Below, piece after piece: positions 11,862-23,198 of a DNA stretch of 64,000 nt (position 1 is the stretch's first letter; the number at the start of each line of letters is the position of its first letter). This DNA comes from Chlorocebus sabaeus (Eukaryota > Chordata > Mammalia > Primates > Cercopithecidae), in NCBI RefSeq assembly GCF_047675955.1, contig NC_132915.1:15294766-15358765 (forward strand). Direction: 5' to 3'. Both the position numbers and the translations under genes were made by a program. The notes beneath the pieces were generated by a model, which worked only from the letters and a program-made list of their open reading frames with translations, had not been told where the DNA came from and did no database searches.

Positions 11862-12305
11862 TGTTCAATTCCCACCTATGAGTGAGAAGGTGCAGTGTTT
11901 GGTTTTCTGTTCTTGGAATAGTTTGCTGAGAATGATGGTTTCCAGCTGCATCCATGTCCCTACAAAGAACACAAACTCATCCTTTTTTATGGCTGCATAG
12001 TATTCCATGGTGTATATGTGCCACCTTTTCTTAATCCAGTCTGTCACTGATGGACATCTGGGTTGATTCCAAGTCTTTGCTATTGTGAATAGTGCTGCAA
12101 TAAACATACATGTGCATGTATCTTTATAGCAGCATGATTTATAATCCTTTGGGTATATACCTAGTAATGCAATGGCTGGGTCATATGGTATTTCTAGTTC
12201 TAGATCCTTGAGGAATCGTCATACTGTTTTCCACAATGGTTGAACTAGTTTATAATCCCACCAACAGTGTAAAAGTGTTTCTATTTCTTCACATCCTCTC
12301 CAGCA
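11862..12305 (-). pseudogene. L1 ORF2 C-terminal fragment
   Basis: The minus-strand frame 12107-11862 encodes the C-terminal end of the L1 ORF2 polyprotein (endonuclease, reverse transcriptase, cysteine-rich C-terminus). Visible landmarks are the segments AKTWNQP, YTMEYYAAIK and a terminal SLIGGN before the stop. The frame is open only over the last 80 residues; upstream it is disrupted. Endonuclease and reverse transcriptase domains are absent because of 5' truncation, so it has no activity. Confidence 0.9.
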
Positions 12306-12359
12306 GGAAGGTACATTTTTAAGACCTTACTTGTCACAACATGAATTGATTCTACCTTT

Positions 12360-13110
12360 AGGGTTGAGAGTTAACCTTTGTGGTTAATTGATAGACCCCT
12401 AAATCAAAAATCATTTTTCCTCAAAATTTTGAAAGTATTGCTCTATTACTTTCTACTGGCCAATATTGGGTTGAGAGGTCTAAAGCCAGTCTGCTGCTTC
12501 TTTCTTCTATGACATCTAATTTTTTTTCTCTGCAGTGCGTTTGGCTCTTCATTTCTTCACCATATTTTTGAAATTTTACAATAATACTTCTTGGTATGGC
12601 AGTAATCTATGTTTAGGTCACTGCCTAGCCTCATTCTATCTGGAAACTTATAGTATTCGATTCTGGGGAATTACTTTAAATAATTTATGTAATGATTTTC
12701 TACATTTCATTGTCTCTATTCTCTCTTTTGGAATTCCTGTTATTTAGCTATTGGAATTTACAGAGTACTCATCGAACTTTCTCTCATTCACTTTTTATCA
12801 TTTTTCTTAGTTTTCTAGGAGATTCTTCATTTTGTCTTCCTAATCTTCTTTTTGAGGTTTCATTTCTGCTATTTTAACCTCTGCATGTTTTCTTGTCCTC
12901 TGAATTATTCTTAAAATATCACCTTTTATTCCACTTCTACAATTGTAATATCTTCCCTTATTACAATACTACTATTATAATAATAGTATTAATAATAGGT
13001 TTCTTTTTTGGTTTTAGTTTGATTCTCCCTGTATATTTTCTGTTTCCTTCAGATCGTTCTAGTCAGCTTATTTTGATTTCTGCTATTTATATCAGACAAC
13101 GTCCCTAAAT
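12360..13110. mobile_element. very old interspersed repeat, family not identified
   Basis: Phrases such as CCTCAAAATTTTGAAAG, TTGAAATTTTACAATAATAC and TCTCTCTTTTGGAATTCCTG follow the order of a common old mammalian repeat that I know by pattern but cannot name. The sequence is strongly T-rich and diverged. Open frames of 60-71 codons here are not genes. Confidence 0.35.
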
Positions 13111-16100
13111 GTTTGGTGATCCTTTACAGTCTGCTCCCATCAAAGAGGAGGGCACTAAGAGGCTGATTGAAAGTTTTGCCTTCATGGTAAAGGCTTGTGG
13201 ACTGTGGATCTCACTGTAGGGTGCTATGATTAAGCCATTTTGTTAGACAAATCCCAGTGTCAGTAACATTTACTTAATCTCCCTGTTTCATATGAAGCCT
13301 TACCCCCTGCTGTGCCTGGTGTTTCCCAGCCCAGAAAATAAACCTCTCATCCACAGCCCTTGTGGCGGAAGAGAACTTTGGGGTTTCCTTCATCTTACAT
13401 ATTCTTTCAACTCACCCTCCTTTTTTCTTTGTAAAGCTCTACTTCATCTCCCACATCCAGAGTTATTTGGCATCACCAATGCCTGAGAATACTAAGGATT
13501 CTTTGGAGTAAATCAACTTGTTGTTTCCCCTTTCCTCACTCTCAGTTTAGGATTTCACTTTTTCAGGTCTGCTGCATTCGATTGCTTTATCTATCTGCAT
13601 TTCATCTTTAACCATGTCATGGTTTTATCTCTTCTCTTTTTGCTTTGTCCTTGTAGGTTTATGTTTTTAAAGATATATATATTTACTGATGTTTTAGTGG
13701 AGGGTTAGGAAGGACTGAAAGGAAATGCTTATGTGCAACCCAGTACCTTTAACTGGACGTCTCTATAAATAGTTGGTAACTATATGTTGAGATTTTATTA
13801 AACTTCCCCTGTTCTATAGCCCAGAAGATATAAATGTTTTTTGTTTGTTTTTAGTTTTAGTTTTGTTGTATTGTAATTGGACATTTTCTGGTGTTATTCT
13901 CCTATGTGGAAACAAAAATTTGTGCTAATGGTTACCATACTGCCCAATAAAGTTTCCATATTTCCCAAGCTTTCTGAATTGTCACTCAATAAATGGTTAC
14001 AAATACCTCTTGAGATTCTGAGTTCTCTTAAACCTAGACTTTCTATTACAAAACTAATCACAGGGAAATTCAACTGGCCCTTCCCAGGCACAGTGATGAA
14101 ACTTAGTTGGTTTTTAACTATCAAGAACTACCCTAGTATGGAAGATTCTTTGCTTTATAAAGTTAGAACAGCCCTAGACAACAAGCAATATTCCAGCTTC
14201 TTAGAGAAGATCATGAGACAGATCTTTGTTTAAGAAGAAAAGCACTCTGACAAATGCTTTCGCTGTGCCAGGCTGGTCTCTCTGAATGGCTTCCTTGGGT
14301 CCCTGCATGCTTGAGGAGTGAATATGAGGAGATCCTACTTTCTCTGGAAGTGTCGCTGTTTATAACTTTCCAGTGGCATCAGGTCCTGTTATAGTTTGCT
14401 GAAAGGTCCACAGGTAAACATTATTTTAAAAAAACTGGATTGACTTTCTGCTGTACTGCAATTCATGAAGCATCCTGAAGCTGACTGATTTCCAGGCTTG
14501 TACTACAGGTTTTGGGGTGGGTTTTTTTTTTTCTTCCAGTTCTATTTAGCACCGCTTGTTTTCCTCCTGATCCATATTCTACATATCTATTTAGTTTACC
14601 AACATCTCAAGTGTGGTTTCACAGATCCGTCAAAATTTACAGTAAATTAGAAAGGTAATGTTTCCAAGAAGATTTAAAATTACTGGTAGTAAAATAATGA
14701 CCACAACCCAGATTGGACCCTCTGGAGAAGGCTGAGGTTTGCTTTTCCTGAAATGGTCAATTTTAGATTGCAATTGAGGCAGCTTCCTGAGTGATGAGTG
14801 AGTCAAGGAGAAGGAGTTTAACAAGCCCATATGTTTCAAGTTCTATAATCTCACTCTCCTGGTATAGATCCATCATGTTTTCTGCAAAGTTATTTTTATG
14901 CCTTCTTTTCCCTAAGCACCACAATATACAAAACCACACAAACACTGTAGTGGTTGTTTTGTCATTGACATTGTTATTTACAATTAAGCGTTTTTAAAGT
15001 AAACCTGTTGTCTTGTAAAGGCGATGTGAGAAAATGTTCAGTGTATCAGTTTTAGAGGTTTAATGAGCTCAGTGTTAAAGATGTAAAGGTCCCTCCTTTC
15101 CATTTTCTTTAAAAACTAAACTATTCCTCCACTTTCAATATATCCAAAGTAAGGTCACACACTGCCTTCAGTTAAAAAGGCAGCATGCTTTAAGTGGATG
15201 TAAATGATTGGTTAATTTACAGTGAGGCTGACAGAAGAAAGAAAACAAGGTTGGGGTAAGGGCTGTAGTCCAAATTTGCCAGTTTCCCAGGTGAGTGCTC
15301 TATTTGAATTAAAATATTGGTTTTGCTAGCTCAAGTCAACAGAGACTTCTTTCCCCACAATTCCACACAGTACATAAAGAACAAACCTCAAAGCAATTCA
15401 GTGGGCACATATTTGGTAGTTGAAGCACTCTATCTTGCAAAGCACATTAAAAGAGAAATAAAATCCTTACTGCATTCAGACAAGGCTCCTTCCCATCTGA
15501 ATATAATGTGACCACAACATGGAGTACAGAAACTAGTTACAGGTGAACCTCAAAAGACTGGCCTATTAGGTCAGCACATACTCATTTAACTAGTTTGCCT
15601 CCATGATTTCTGAAACTGGATTGACTCTTTCAATAAACTACAAGGCTGGGCATCAAATTAATGTGAAATACCTCTTGAAATTTAGCTGTACTTCACCAAA
15701 TTTGAAGTTGAGTTAATAAAAGAGGGTATAACCTTTAGTTTCCTTATAATAAAACTTATTTATGAACTTTCCAATTTCGATATGGGGAAAAATGCATATC
15801 AAGAAGTTTTCCATTGCTCTCCCATAAATACTATTGCCCTATAACAATTTTTATGTGCAAAATTATGCATAAGGTTATTTGTTTCTAAATATTTGATGCA
15901 AGATTTGCCTTAGTGTATATTCAAAACATTGATCAAGATTTCTCCATACTCATTCTAAAAGAAAAAACTCCAGACATAAATTGTGAGTAGTTTTAGCTTA
16001 ATTAGATGCATATGTCCAGCTTTTTTCTCTGTCTTGAAATCCTAGGAATATTTCTAGGTTTGGATTTACAAAATTAATATATTTACAAGCACAAAATACA

Positions 16101-17460
16101 AAGTCAGGCTTGCTTTAACATTGGAGTAGCCTAGAACAGCTTGGTGGAGTAGACATTTTTTCCCAAATGTTTCCAGACCACCAGTTTTTTCACATATGCC
16201 CACTGGGTGGGAGGTAAGAATACAACACTGACTTAGACATGGTTTCCAATATCTCAATGAGCACACTGGAAGGAGGCAAAGGACTGGTCCAAACAAGAAG
16301 CTGCTCTCAGTTCTTCTGAGGCCAATATCTGGAAAATCACATGAATAACAGATACTTTTTTTCTCTCTCTCTCCTGGAAGTAGATACAGTCAGTTGAGGC
16401 CAGCATCAAAGAAAAACTCAGTCAGGACCTTTAAATTCATGAGAATGAGAAAAAATCACGCACAAATTCTCTCCTCAAATCATCTAGTAATGCTTTATGA
16501 GACCAGTGATATACAGCATTAACCTTCAAGAAACTCAAGGCAGAGCACAGAAGAATGCTGAAAAGGTCAGACCTTCCACCATAATTACTACCAAAAATTC
16601 AGAGGATACTTTCAGTATTAAAATTTCCCAATTATTCACACTTATAAAAACACTGAAAAGCATTAAAGAGGGAAATGACTTTCTCTTCCAGTTTTAGTTA
16701 ATTGGGCAAAGCTAGTTGTGCTTGTTAGCAAACAAACAGATTACACTCATTGAATTATTTTTCTGCCATGAATTTTAAGTACAACTGTGGCAAGAGAGGT
16801 TTCCTTGGTTTGAAGATTTTAAAAGCCTATACATTTCTTTGAAGGCATGAAAACAGAAATCTAAGACAAAAGCTTTGGAAACCACTCATATTTTCTATCC
16901 AGATATATATTCATTCCACAGTGTTTGCAGTCATGTGGGTTGAAGTGGTTTTGTTTTAATGAACTTGTCCCATTTCTCATTTAGAAGACCTCTCCTTTAC
17001 AAGATTCCCTGATATCAGCTTGAATTCTCTTCCTCCTCTTTGTCTAGTGCTCTCTGGAAACTGGACTTGCTTCTGCAAAGTGCTGTAAAATTGTGTCCAA
17101 GGTTTAATATTAGATTGCATTTTCCACACACCCAAGACACAAGCAGTGGGAATGTAATTTATATCACTAATATCCAAGGAATGGCAAAGAGTAAATCTGC
17201 TCAATTCTTTGGATCCTTGTGGACCATGGTATATTTTAAAGCAGAAGACACTTAGACCAGGATTTCATAGTTATCATGACCTGTGAGGCAATTTGGGTTT
17301 TTCCAGTGATAGGAAGGACAAGTAGGGGTAAAAAAACATGTATTTTGATTGCAATGTAAAGAACAACTAGATTTCATATGAAGAAAAAAGCTTTCTATTT
17401 CTGCAGCTCTGCCCCATGAACTTTCCTGGTTACCAGAATTACTGGAATTGCCTAATAAGT
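13111..17460. other. unique-looking intergenic DNA, 4.3 kb
   Basis: No young repeat is present. The longest frame is 118 codons at 13877-14233 (+). It overlaps a 76-codon minus-strand frame and shows no recognisable family, transmembrane pattern or splice context. I treat it as chance. Confidence 0.4.
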
Positions 17461-17462
17461 CT

Positions 17463-17850
17463 TTTATTCAGTCATTCTTCTAAATAACATTTATTAACCA
17501 TTTTCTCTGTCCATGGCATGCTACACAATGCTACAATATATAAGTAAGTATATATCTATGTATGAACATATATACATATTTCTTTCTTTGAAGGTAAATA
17601 CTACATATATACATATACCTCTATACAAATAAATTATAACCCATTGGAGGTGGGTATCTACCCATACTACTCTCTATCATACAAGACAAGACAAAACCAA
17701 ACTAAACTAAAGTGATATAGTTGTATTAAAAAGCATGAGGGGAGCCTGGGGCATGGGTAGAAAAATTCCACTGAGGGCATTCAGAGGGGCTTCCTAGAGG
17801 AGACAGATAAAATTTTGGCTGAACAGAATTTTGAAAGGTAGAAGTGGGGT
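17463..17850 (-). mobile_element. ancient L2 LINE 3' region (antisense relic)
   Basis: CAGTCATTCTTCTAAATAAC followed by ATTTATTAACC and CATGGCATGC resembles the reverse-complemented L2 end. Near 17783-17850, GGGGCTTCCTAGAGGAGACA and TTTTGAAAGGTAGAAG follow the same internal order as the L2 relics elsewhere in the window. An AT-rich tract interrupts it. Confidence 0.4.
17535..17635. repeat. AT-rich low-complexity tract
   Basis: Dense ATATAC/TATATA words without a fixed period. Confidence 0.7.
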
Positions 17851-19399
17851 TAAAAGATGTTAAGCAGCTAACACCCTGCAATTAAATGTAAAGGCCACAC
17901 TTCCCCCAGGACAGTTCTTCTGTACTTCCCTCAAAATGATCACCAACTAGACCAGCTTATGAAATACTGCCGTGGTTGTCATCTCTAAAAACATTACTGC
18001 TCACATATGCAAAGGTAAGAAACCAGAATTATAGTACTTGCTATTTATAAAATATAAGAGTAATTCTTATCAGATTGGTGCTACAAGAAGAAAAATTTAA
18101 TATTTGTAATGTTTATATAGAGATTTATCTCTGAGACGCTCCTCTCATATACATTATTTCCTGGTATAATCTAATATTTGCTAGGAATCTTCCTCATGTT
18201 CAATACTTTTTAGAACTATAATAAATAATCCAATTCAATTTTAAAAATAATAATGTTTTCCTCCAAATTCTAATAATCCTGTGATACAATCTGTCCCCAG
18301 TTGTGGTTACATGTAGTAATTTCCTTTCCTTTTCAATTTCATTGTCAAGTTCTTTTCTTTGTCCCATTAATTTTTTTATATGTAGTCTTTTGGTTCAAAG
18401 GGGTCACAGGAGGTTGGTCGGGTCGGGTTCTTTAGAATTCATAGTTTCATGATATCTTTTCAATTTATTTATTTAATGTTCCAGATATTAGTCTTCTGCA
18501 ATATTATATAAAACAACTAATGGATGTCATTGCTGACTGGGTCAGGTGTTTCATTTGTACATTTAAACTTAGCTGTAATAAATCTTACGTGAGTCTATTT
18601 GACTTTCTTGGTGGTAGAGGGGCAAGGCAGGTATGAGGGAGGTAGTGCTGCACATACATATTAAAGCTATCTCAAAATCAGCCCTCTTTTCCAAAGTAAA
18701 TTTCTTTCCAAGCAGATGAGCCCTTCTTTTGAAATAAATACTTAATTGCCATAAGCATTTGCATTTATAAGTTTGGGGTAGATTTTAGTAGTGATAATAT
18801 CTGGATTTTACTATCAGTCCTTTGCAAATGTGGATAGAAAATATTCATATACCCAATAAATAAAAGCTGTATATTTTTTCTTAATGATTAATGTACAAGC
18901 ATATAATTTCTCAGATTCCCCTTCCTGGGAGCATCCCAATTGCTTCATAAAGAGTTATATTCCTCTTGCACTTTCTATATGGTCTTGGGGGTTGGGTGTT
19001 AGCCAGGCTAACCTTCCATTATGGCTTCCTGTCCTGATAATTATACCCAGAGGATGAACTGACCTAAATATAAAACATTAGATTGAGACTCTGAATCTAG
19101 GGTGTGTGATACAAGGACACAGGTAGACAGGATGGTCAAATCACTGTCGTAGCAGTGGTACTGATGATGGTGGTGGTGGCAGTGTCAATAGGAATGGTGG
19201 TGGCTGTTACTTCATCTCACCATATGCACCTGCAGTGTAAACTTAGCTGTGGTTCTGTTTGGATAAACACCCTTGTTTCCCACAGATTTTAAAATTTTGG
19301 TTTCTTGGTCTTTTACCAATTCTGTGGGTCCTAATATATTTACCATCTGTCCCTTTAAATTTTGATTTTTTACTTCAACAACCAAGGATAGTTTGGGTG
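17851..19399. other. unique-looking intergenic DNA
   Basis: No family is recognised. A degenerate TGG-rich patch lies at 19161-19205. Confidence 0.45.
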
Positions 19400-19489
19400 G
19401 CTTGCAACCACCCTGCAAGAAACCAGATAGATATGGAGAGTAGGGTGCTTGCAACCACCCTGCAAGAAACCAGATAGATATGGAGAGTA
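19400..19489. repeat. two-copy tandem duplication, 47-base period
   Basis: Copies at 19400-19442 and 19447-19489 are identical over 43 bases, starting GCTTGCAACCACCCTGC. They are separated by GGGT, which resembles the GGGTG just before copy one. Perfect identity in otherwise old DNA implies a recent event. Confidence 0.95.
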
Positions 19490-20440
19490 TCATCCTGAGA
19501 GCAAATCCACAGGAAATGGGATTGATATCAAGGTCTTACTGAGTGGTTAGGAGGATTAAAACTTCAAACCTGTTGGAAGCACAATATGATACACAATCCA
19601 CTTTTAATCATTTGATTTAAAATAAGAAGGCCCTTAGAGTGAGTGTGCAATACATAATAGTTTTATACTTGATATTTTCCTAGTTTCTATAATTATGCTG
19701 TGGCATATGATAGAACTCCTCATTTTTAGGAAATATACACTGAAATATTTAAGAGTGAAATGGCATCATGACTGCAACTTACTCTGAAAGAGTTTAGAAA
19801 ACAAGTAAAGACAGATGAGACAGCAAGAAAGACAGAGAGAAAGCAAATGTAGTAAAATGTTAACATTTGAAGATATGGGTGATGGGTATCAACAGTTAAG
19901 ATTTCCTTGCATTATTTTCACAAATTTTCTACAAGTTTGTCAAAAACAAAAACATTTAAGTCTTAAAGTTATGGTGCTTTATAGGTTCATCTAATCTACC
20001 CTTCCTTTCTCTTACAATTGAGGAAACATATTTGAGAAGTTCAGCAAGTTGCTCAACATCACATTGCTTGACAATAATAAAGTCTCTCTCCAATAAAGAT
20101 GTGAAAACAAGGCAGAGACCAAGGAAGTAGAGGGTCTCATTGAGGTTCTAGTTGGAGAGATAAGAGGGGTCAGGTCCATTCCATAATAAAAAGGTAGGGA
20201 AAATTGGATTGAGGGAGGATCCATTATAGAGAGACAGAACCTTGAGAGTTTTGCAAGAAGAGCTGGAAGATGAGGGTAGGGCTGGCGAGTATCATGGAGA
20301 GAAAAACAGCTGAGAAGGATACCAATGTATACAGTATTTTTAAGGTAGAAGTTACTTGTCTTTGCAAACGGACTCATTGGTGGCCCTGCATCCTGGATGG
20401 AAGGAAGGTGCAGATGCTTATGTCACATTTACAGACATGA
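19490..20440. other. unique-looking intergenic DNA
   Basis: No repeat is recognised. The 121-codon minus-strand frame at 20012-20377 has no recognisable domain and no supporting signals. Confidence 0.4.
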
Positions 20441-20444
20441 GGGC

Positions 20445-20625
20445 TCATAATAGAGATCTTACAGCCATGGACAAGTTACTTCGCTTTTCTGATCTCAGTT
20501 TTCTCATCAGTAAAATAGGTATAACAGGACCTCATGGGTTTTAGGGAAGATGAAATGAGTCATTACAGGTAAAGTGGTTAAACAATGCCTGGCACATACT
20601 AAGTGCACAGTACCTATTAGCTATT
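20445..20625 (+). mobile_element. MIR SINE, sense
   Basis: GACAAGTTACTTCGCTTTTC, CAGTTTTCTCATCAGTAAAA, AATGAGTCATTACAGG and TGCCTGGCACATACTAAGTG follow the MIR core and 3' order. Confidence 0.8.
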
Positions 20626-21054
20626 TGATCTAGGGATAGGGCTTAGAAATATATGCCTGTCTTGTTTCTTTTATGTAGTTTTATTTGAAGTATACATTTG
20701 TATCACTCTATGCATATGAAGAAGAGTAAGCACTGGAAATTCTGACTAAGCCAAAAAGTTCCAGAAAAGGTCTACACTATAACCTGACTTGTAAGAATTC
20801 ATCAGTTCTAATGGGCACACACAATGACCAGTGTATTGCAAGAAGATGGCTTGACCAAAAAGATTCAGGAAGAAAACTGAATATGCACAGCTTAATCTCT
20901 TATCTCCTGGGATATGCTGTCTCTGAATGACCTTATTAATTATAAAATGATGGTAATGAGACATTTTGAAATAAACTAATATGGAAGGCCTATGTTTCAA
21001 TCAAATTCTAGCTTCTAAGTATTTACTGGTGAGAAAGAATGCCTACATAGCACT

Positions 21055-21420
21055 TACATTCTATTTAGAGAGGCAGAATATAGTAAGCAAAATTGTAATA
21101 TGATTATAATTGTGTACCAGTATGTCATGTAGCAATAAATTCTATTAGAATGAAAGAACAGGATAAAAGAATCAAAGGTGACAGAAGGGTGGTTTTGTAG
21201 ATAGGATGATCAGAGAAGGCCTCTCTGAAGATGTGACATTTGAGCAGATCTGAAAGAAGTGAGGGGTGAGCCAAATGAAGTTCTGATGGAAGAATATTCC
21301 AGTGAGAAGAAACAGCAAGTGGCAATAACCTTGGTGTAATGGCCAAAAACACGAAAACTATATGGTTCCCAGGCAATAAGGAAGGAAAGGAGCTTGAAAA
21401 ACAGGTTGGAAAGATAGGAC
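21055..21420 (-). mobile_element. ancient L2 LINE relic (antisense), interrupted by L1
   Basis: CACTTACATTCTATTTAGAG, GAAGGCCTCTCTGAAGATG, GACATTTGAGCAGATC and AATATTCCAGTGAGAAGAAA follow the L2 internal order shared with 815-1320. It stops at the L1 start and does not visibly resume after 23198. Confidence 0.55.
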
Positions 21421-21796
21421 AGACTGCCTCCTCAAGTGGGTCCCTGACCCCCGTGTAGCCTAACTGGGAGACACCTCCCAGTAGGGGCCGACTGACACCT
21501 CATACAGGTGGGTAAGCCTCTGGGATGAAGCTTCCAGAGGAAGGATCAGGCAGCAATATCTGCTGTTCTGCAGTATTTGCTGTTCTGCAGCCTCTGCTGG
21601 TGATACCCAGGCAAACAGGGTCTGGAGTGGACCTCCAGCAAACTCCAACAGACCTGCAGCTGAGGGACCTGACTGTTAGAAGGAAAACTAACAAACAGAA
21701 AGGAATAGCATCAACATCAATAGAAAGAACATCCACACCAAAACCCCATCTGTAGGTCACCAACATCAAAAACCAAAGGTAGATAAAACTACAAAG
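21421..21796 (+). other. partial L1 5'UTR
   Basis: This is the distal 376 bases of the L1 5'UTR up to the ORF1 start. The internal promoter at the extreme 5' end is missing. The 130-codon frame on the opposite strand (21892-21500) is a shadow of this region and ORF1. Confidence 0.85.
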
Positions 21797-22801
21797 ATGG
21801 GGAGAAACCAGAGCAGAAAAGCTGAAAATTCTAAAAACCAGAGAGCCTCTTCTCCTCCAAAGGATCGCAGCACCTCGCCAGCAATGGAACAAAGCTGGAT
21901 GGAGAATGACTTTGACGAGCTGACAGAAGTAAGCTTCAAAAGGTCAGTAATAAGAAACCTCTCTGAGCTAAAGAACGATGTTCAAACCCATCTCAAGGAA
22001 GCTAAAAACCTTCAAAAAGATTGGATGAATGGCTAACTACAATAAACAATGTAGAGAAGACCTTAAATGACCTGATAGAGATGAAAACCATGGCACGAGA
22101 ACTATGTGATGCATGCACAAGCTTCAATAGCAGATTCGATCAAGTGGAAGAAAGGGTATCAGTGATTGAAGATCAAATTAATGAAACAAAGCGTAAAGAC
22201 TAGGTTAGAGAAAAAAGAGTAAAAAGAAATGAACAAAGCCTCCAAGAAATATGGGACTGTGTGAAAAGACCAAATCTACATTCAATTGGCGTACCTGAAA
22301 GTGACGAGGACAATGGAACCAAGCTGGAAAATACTCTTCAGGATATTACCCAGGAGAACTTCCTCAGCCTGCCAAGGCAGGCCAACATTCAAATTCAGGA
22401 AATACAGAGAACACCACAAAGATACTCTTCTAGAAGAACAACCCCAAGACACATTATCAGATTCACCAAGGTGGAAATGAAGCAAAAAATATTAAGGGCA
22501 GCCAGAAAGAAAGGTCAGGTTATCCATCAGACTAACAGCAGATCTCTTGACAGAAACTCCACAAGCCAGAAGAGCGGGGGACGTTATTCAACATTCTTAA
22601 AGAAAAGACTTTTCAACCCAGAATTTCATATCCAGCCAAACTAAGCTTCATAAGTGAAGGAGAAATAAAATCTTTTACAGACAAGAAAATGCCAAGAGAT
22701 TTTGTCACAACCAGGCCTGCTTTATAAGAGTTCCTAAGGAAGCACTAAACATGGAAAGGAACAGCTGGTACAAGCCACTGCAAAAACATGCCAAATTGTA
22801 A
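21797..22801 (+). pseudogene. L1 ORF1 (RNA-binding chaperone) pseudogene
   Basis: L1 ORF1p is a trimeric RNA-binding protein that coats L1 RNA. The ATG at 21797 opens MGRNQSRKAENSKNQ, followed by the WMENDFDEL segment. A frameshift near 22020-22036 moves the reading to another frame, which carries the coiled-coil end QVEERVSVIEDQINE. That frame hits a TAG at 22201-22203. Past it, RPNLHSIGVPESD, NTLQDI and RTPQRYSSR of the RNA-recognition region are readable to about 22480. A further frame change follows, and the ancestral TAA lies at 22799-22801. With at least two frameshifts and one stop it cannot be functional. Confidence 0.93.
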
Positions 22802-22864
22802 AGGTCATCAATGCTAGAAAGAAACTGCATCAACTAACAGGCAAAATAACCAGCTAACATCATA

Positions 22865-23189
22865 ATGACAGGATCAAATTCACACATAACAATAATAACC
22901 TTAAATGTAAGTGGGCTAAATGCCCCAATTAAAAGACAAAGACTGGCAAATTGGATAAAGAGTCAAGATCCATCAGTGTACTGTATTCAGGAGACCAATC
23001 TCACATGCAGAGACACACATAGGCTCAAAATAAACAGATGCAGGAAGGTCTATCAAGCAAATGGAAAGCAAAAAAAAAAAAAAAAAAAAAAAGGCAGGGG
23101 TTGCAATCCTAGTCTCTGATAAAACAGACTTTAAACCAACAAAGATCAAAAGAGATCAAGAATGCCATTACATAATGGTAAAGGGATCA
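22865..23189 (+). pseudogene. L1 ORF2 N-terminal endonuclease fragment
   Basis: The ATG at 22865 starts the ORF2 apurinic-like endonuclease domain. LNVSGLNAPIKRQRL and the YCIQET motif (the catalytic glutamate in this family) are readable, followed by THRLKI. A 23-base A run at 23070-23092 replaces a shorter A tract and shifts the frame. The reading continues in another frame with AGVAILVSDKTDF. Homology ends at about 23189, so the rest of the endonuclease, the reverse transcriptase and the C-terminus are missing. Confidence 0.92.
23070..23092. repeat. poly-A expansion (A23) inside L1 ORF2
   Basis: It lies between GGAAAGC and GGCAGGGG. The other ORF2 copy in this window (minus strand near 30360) has only a few A here, so the tract has expanded. 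Confidence 0.9.
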
Positions 23190-23198
23190 TTACAGGAC

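Larger units (their letters stand above)
11611..12305 (-). mobile_element. 5'-truncated L1 (L1PA grade), antisense, with probable 3' transduction
   Basis: Read on the minus strand it runs from GCTGGAGAGGATGTGA in ORF2 through the ORF2 stop and 3'UTR to ACTTAAAGTATAATAAAAAA. The target duplication GGAARGTACATTTTT is present at 11596-11610 and 12306-12320 (14 of 15 match). On the minus strand the site reads CTT/AAAAATG, a typical L1 endonuclease site. The terminal A tract touching the duplication is separated from the normal L1 end by 18 extra bases (11616-11633). An 18-base tandem duplication lies in the 3'UTR at 11731-11766. Confidence 0.93.
21421..23193 (+). mobile_element. L1 (L1PA grade) head without tail, sense
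   Basis: It contains the distal 5'UTR (AGACTGCCTCCTCAAGTGGG onward, including the AGCCTCTGGGATGAAGCTTC segment typical of older L1PA 5'UTRs), ORF1, the inter-ORF spacer and the first 325 bases of ORF2. It stops near 23189 inside the endonuclease domain. No 3'UTR or poly-A tail follows. This is the opposite of usual 5' truncation. AGGAC occurs at both junctions (21416-21420, 23194-23198), too short to call a target duplication. Confidence 0.92.

Noticed and set aside
13877..14233. 118-codon plus-strand frame outside known repeats
   Set aside because: No recognisable domain, overlapping frame on the other strand, no upstream CpG island, no polyadenylation or splice context. One frame of this size is expected by chance in 64 kb.
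20012..20377. 121-codon minus-strand frame outside known repeats
   Set aside because: Serine, leucine and proline rich with no family resemblance and no supporting signals.
21500..21892. 130-codon minus-strand frame antisense to the L1 5'UTR, considered as L1 ORF0
   Set aside because: It spans the 5'UTR-ORF1 junction. L1 ORF0 lies further upstream in the 5'UTR, a part missing here. It is a shadow frame.
21416..23198. AGGAC at both ends of the tailless L1 as a target duplication
   Set aside because: Five bases are too few, no poly-A adjoins the right copy, and a few unexplained bases lie between the L1 homology end and the repeat.
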